A stretch of DNA of 64,000 bases. It comes from Streptomyces capitiformicae (GTDB lineage: Bacteria; Actinomycetota; Actinomycetes; Streptomycetales; Streptomycetaceae). Below the pieces are notes generated by a model that was not told the DNA's origin, did no database searches, and saw nothing but the letters and a program-made list of their open reading frames with translations. The translations under genes were made by a program, and so were the position numbers. The DNA lies in assembly GCF_002214185.1 (NCBI RefSeq), contig NZ_CP022161.1, positions 9,679,486 to 9,743,485 on the forward strand. Direction: 5' to 3'. Shown one piece after another: positions 60,861 through 64,000 of this stretch; within the stretch, counting starts at the first letter, position 1; every line of letters starts with the position of its first letter.

Positions 60861-63159
60861 ATGAGACGTCGTTGGTGGGGGACCGGCGCAGTCGTCGCGG
60901 CGGCTGTGTGCGGGACGTTGGTGGCGCAGGGGGTGATGGGGGGGATCCGGCCATGGCGGGGACGGCGACGGTAAGCCGAGGCCCGTCAGGAACGACGTGC
61001 GGTCGGCCGCGCTGAAGACGAGCGGTGACGGGGGCTCCGCGACGCTGGGGCGGCGGGATGCCGAGCCCTTCGACCTGCTGGGGGTCTCCTGGAAGGACCC
61101 GTCCGTCGAGGTGGCCGGCAAGGTCGAGGTGCGGACGAGGGCGGTCGGTTCGGGCAGGTGGTCGGACTGGCTGAGCCTGGACAGCGACAACCGCCAGGAC
61201 GAGAGGGGCGCGGCCCGGGGCGGCACCGAACCCGCGTGGGTGGGCCCGTCCGACGGCGTCGAGGTGCGGGTGAACGGGAAGTCGGCGGCGCGGCTGCCGC
61301 AGGGGCTCCGGCTGGACATGGTCGGCTCCGCCGACGGATCCGCGGGCGGCGATGACATCGAGCCCGCGGCCTTCCTCGCCGACGGAGCCGAGGGGAGCGA
61401 CGACCCCACCGCCACGGAGTCAGTGACCCCTTCGGAGCCCACGACCCCCGAGGCGACCGACAGCACGCCCACGGAGTCGTCCGCCTCAAAGTCGCCGACC
61501 GACGAACCGTCCGCCACCGAGTCTGCGTCGGCCTCGCAGTCACCGTCGGAAAGCGCCACGCCCAGCGAGTCGGCGAGCGAGTCCGCCTCGGCGTCCGCGT
61601 CCGCGCCGAACACGCCCACGGCCCCGCCGTCCACCGTGCCGCAGCCGACGATCACCCCGCGCTCGGGATGGGGTGCGGACGAGGCTCTCAGCCCGGAGGC
61701 ACCGACGTATCTGCCGGGCGGGAAGATCAAAGCGGTCGTGGTGCACCACACCGCCCAGAGCAACACGTACACCTGCGACGAGGCACCGTCCATCATCAAC
61801 GCCATCTACACGTACGACGTGAAGACGCTGGGCTGGAAGGACCTCGGCTACAACTTCGTCGTCGACAAGTGCGGCACGGTCTACGAGGGCCGCAAGGGCG
61901 GCATCGACCTGCCGGTCATGGGCGCCCACGCCTACGGCTTCAACTCCCAGACCACCGGCATCGCGGTCCTGGGCACCTACATCGACGCCGCGCCCTCGCA
62001 GGCCGCGATGACCTCGGTCGCCCGGGTCGCCGCGTGGAAGCTGGGCCAGTACGGCGTCGACCCGGACGGTACCGTCACCCTCACCACAGCCGTCAACGGA
62101 CAGAACCTCGCCGGCAAGACCTGGGGCCCGGGTGAGGACCTGAGCTTCCCGGCCATCCACGGCCACCGTGACGGCTACAACACCCTGTGCCCGGGTGACG
62201 CGTTCTACGCCGCGCTCGACACGGTCCGCGGCTGGGCCGCAGGTCCGGTCACCGGGCTCGCGCTCACCTCCGTCACCGGTACGAGCACGGTCGACTCGAC
62301 CCCGTACACCAACGGCCCCGTCACGGTGAACTGGTCGGCCACGACCCCGACCGAGCTGATCTCCGGGTACGAGGTGCTGGTCGACGGAGAGACCGCTGCC
62401 ACGGCCGAGGCGGGCGCGACCTCCGCCAAGGCGACGCTGGTTGCCGGTACCCACCAAGTGCAGGTCAAAGCCGTCCACCAGTCCGGGCGGACGTCGGTCA
62501 CCGAGGCCGTCACCGTGATCTCGGAGACCACCGCGCCCACCTTCACCACCAAGCCGAACCTGGCCCTTCGCACCGGCACCGTAAGCACCACGAGCGTTCC
62601 GCTGACGCTGAGTTGGAAGGCGGCCGACACCGCCACCGGCCTGAAGGAGGTGCGCCTGACCGCGCCGGTCGCGAAGACCTATGGGCCGGCCGTGACCAGC
62701 GCCCAGTACACGGCCAAATCCGGCACCGCGACCAGGTGGTCCCTCACGGCGTACGACACGGTCGGCAATACGGCCACTGCCTCGGTCTCGGGCACTCCGA
62801 CGATCGTCCAGGAGACCGGGGCGACCAGGTCCGGGACCTGGACGGCCAAGTCCTCCACCAGCTACCTCGGCGGCAAGTCCCTCACCAGCAAGACCAAGAA
62901 CGCCTCGCTGACCTGGACCTTCACCGGCCGTTCGGTCGCCTGGGTGGTCTCGCGGGCCACCACCTCGGGACAGGCGTACGTCTACGTCGACGGCAAGAAG
63001 GTGACGACCGTGGACCTGAAGTCGTCCAAGACGGCGTATCGGAACGCGATCTGGACGAAGACCTGGTCCTTCAGTGCGAAGCACACGGTCAAGATCGTGG
63101 TGGCGGGTACGTCCGGACGTCCCACGGTCACGACAGATGGGATCGTCTACCTCAAGTAG
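60861..63159 (+). pseudogene. secreted PGRP-type N-acetylmuramoyl-L-alanine amidase with a frameshifted signal peptide
   Basis: The signal-peptide frame from ATG 60861 (MRRRWWGTGAVVAAAVCGTL) is out of frame by one base with the body, which is open from about 60943 to 63159 (apparent start GTG 60997). The body has a Ser/Thr/Glu-rich linker near 61400-61620. The zinc amidase/PGRP domain follows: KAVVVHHTAQSNTYTC, DLGYNFVVDKCGTVYEGRKG, GAHAYGFNSQTTGIAVLG, and zinc ligands in IHGHRDGYNTLCPGD. Ig-like domains and a C-terminal carbohydrate-binding-like module end it. Removing one G from a run of seven (60938-60944) restores a continuous preprotein. It may be a sequence error, a null mutation or a switch. 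Confidence 0.82.
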
Positions 63160-63237
63160 CGGTAGGGCGAGCCTCGTAGACGCGAGTGCCTGCTTTCGCG
63201 ATCACCGTGAAGAAGCAGTAGCGCGCCACATAAGCGG

Positions 63238-63275
63238 AAAGTCCGGCTGCCGGTTCGTCCGGCAGTCGGACTTTT
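63238..63275 (+). terminator. terminator after the amidase gene
   Basis: AAAGTCCG-G-CTGCCGG paired with CCGGCAG-T-CGGACTTT over a TTCGT loop, followed by TTTT; a classical intrinsic terminator. Confidence 0.88.
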
Positions 63276-63376
63276 GCGTGTGTTCTATGAGTGTGGACTC
63301 AAGGCGACCCGAACTGGACCGCCTCAGAACGTGATGAACACGGCCGGGGCCGTAGCCGTTGATCGGAGTGTGTTGA

Positions 63377-63604
63377 TCAACCGCAGCAGCCGCCGCCGCA
63401 GCACCCGCCACCACCACCGCCCCCGCCCGCCCGGGGCGCGGACGCGGGCGCGGAGGCCGAGCCGCCGACCGCGACCGTCGACAGGAGCTTGACCGTGTCC
63501 GGGTGGCCCGAGGGGCAGTCCGCGGGGGCGGACGACTCGGCCATCGGGCGGCTCAGTTCGAAGGTGTCGCCGCAGGTCCGGCAGCGGTACTCGTAGCGAG
63601 GCAT
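63377..63604 (-). CDS. FmdB-type zinc-ribbon protein, copy 2 (complete)
   Basis: 75-aa protein MPRYEYRCRTCGDTFELSRP...ADCPSGHPDTVKLLSTVAVG. It is nearly identical over its first 50 residues to the copy at 53413-53604 but keeps the normal tail, Ala/Pro-rich then Gly-rich and ending CCGGGCCG, likely an extra metal-binding patch. FmdB proteins were named from an amidase-operon regulator, but their function in Streptomyces is unclear. Confidence 0.85.
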   Translation of the reverse strand: MPRYEYRCRTCGDTFELSRPMAESSAPADCPSGHPDTVKLLSTVAVGGSASAPASAPRAGGGGGGGGCCGGGCCG

Positions 63605-64000
63605 GCGGACAGGTTAACCGGGGGCCGTGCGGTGGCTGTCGTTCCGCTTTCGGCTGCTGCGTCACACTGGCCGATTTTTCATGTTGCCGACCGGAGCGGT
63701 TGTGAAAGTGACTGATAATTTGTGGTCGTCGTGTGGAGGCCGGAAGGCCGGGGGAACAGGGGGATCGTAGCCGCGGGAGTGGCGGCTGCGACTGTCCACA
63801 CGGGCGATGCCAAGTGGGGAGGGGGGACGGCCGTGACCGCTGTCCTGTGTCGATCGGGAGCCAGGTGTCCCGGTCGAATAGTCGCCGGGCGCGGGCGAAA
63901 GGTTGCCGCGCACTGCCGAACAGTTGCTGCGCATCGCTCGGGCCGCCCGTACGCGGGAGCCCGCCGTGGCTAGGCCGGGGACTGCGAAAGGGCCGGGGGA
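63605..64000. other. right-edge region without a supported gene
   Basis: 63660-63725 is AT-rich and could hold a promoter firing rightward. A plus-strand frame from 63722 gives only low-complexity Gly/Arg sequence. Another plus-strand frame near 63900 reads LPRTAEQLLRIARAARTREP toward the edge and may be the beginning of a gene that lies mainly outside. Confidence 0.3.

Overview
The window is typical high-GC actinomycete DNA and almost certainly comes from a Streptomyces chromosome. The signs are very strong G/C at third codon positions, many GTG and TTG starts, many leaderless genes with a TANNNT box about 7 nt before the start codon, mycothiol-type formaldehyde oxidation, and families characteristic of the genus (AcnA, DUF6643, TerD, WapA-like RHS proteins). 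I saw no rRNA, tRNA or CRISPR array.

Layout. 1-6504: end of aconitase acnA (minus strand, running off the left edge), an APH-fold phosphotransferase, a nucleotidyltransferase-like protein, small proteins, and a MurA-like enolpyruvyl transferase fused to an N-terminal HTH, closed by a perfect terminator. 6505-20206: a degraded accessory patch. It holds a frameshifted nuclease-like gene, a truncated IS5-type transposase, an 80-bp direct repeat, a macrodomain relic, and a conjugation-ATPase relic joined tail to tail to a truncated PhyH-like gene. Intact genes within it are a GNAT protein, a 1243-aa TPR-kinase fusion with a divergent membrane protein, and a sigma-factor-like protein with a small tail-anchored protein. 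The patch ends in a 74-bp MITE-like inverted repeat. 20206-29044: core-like genes (Rv1733c-like membrane protein, MOSC, DUF6643, double TerD, glycosyltransferase, Asp/Glu racemase, membrane protein, Lnt, NUDIX).

29200-49594: a choline/glycine betaine catabolic region. Uptake is by a BCCT carrier and an OpuA-type ABC system. Choline is oxidised by BetA and BetB, and betaine is demethylated by a Rieske oxygenase with its ferredoxin and reductase. Dimethylglycine is handled by an FAD/GcvT enzyme. One-carbon units go to FolD and a MetF-like protein, and formaldehyde to mycothiol-dependent dehydrogenase plus an MBL hydrolase. An IclR regulator sits in the middle. A 17-bp element, GTTGC-N7-GCAAC, recurs before most transcription units and is my best candidate for its operator. 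The region also carries a relic of a second OpuAB permease and ends in the last ~34 codons of sdaA, fused to a truncated PRTase/TRSP gene.

49818-52492: a partial Ter-associated module (TRSP remnant, StiP-like protein, HAD phosphatase). 52500-64000: plasmid-like remnants (UTRA fragment), two near-identical FmdB zinc-ribbon genes in the same orientation, and between them a 2085-aa secreted WapA/RHS protein. Its unfamiliar 123-aa cysteine-rich, hydrophobic tip is followed by a two-TM membrane protein that could be its immunity factor. A secreted PGRP-type amidase follows, with a one-base frameshift in its signal-peptide region.
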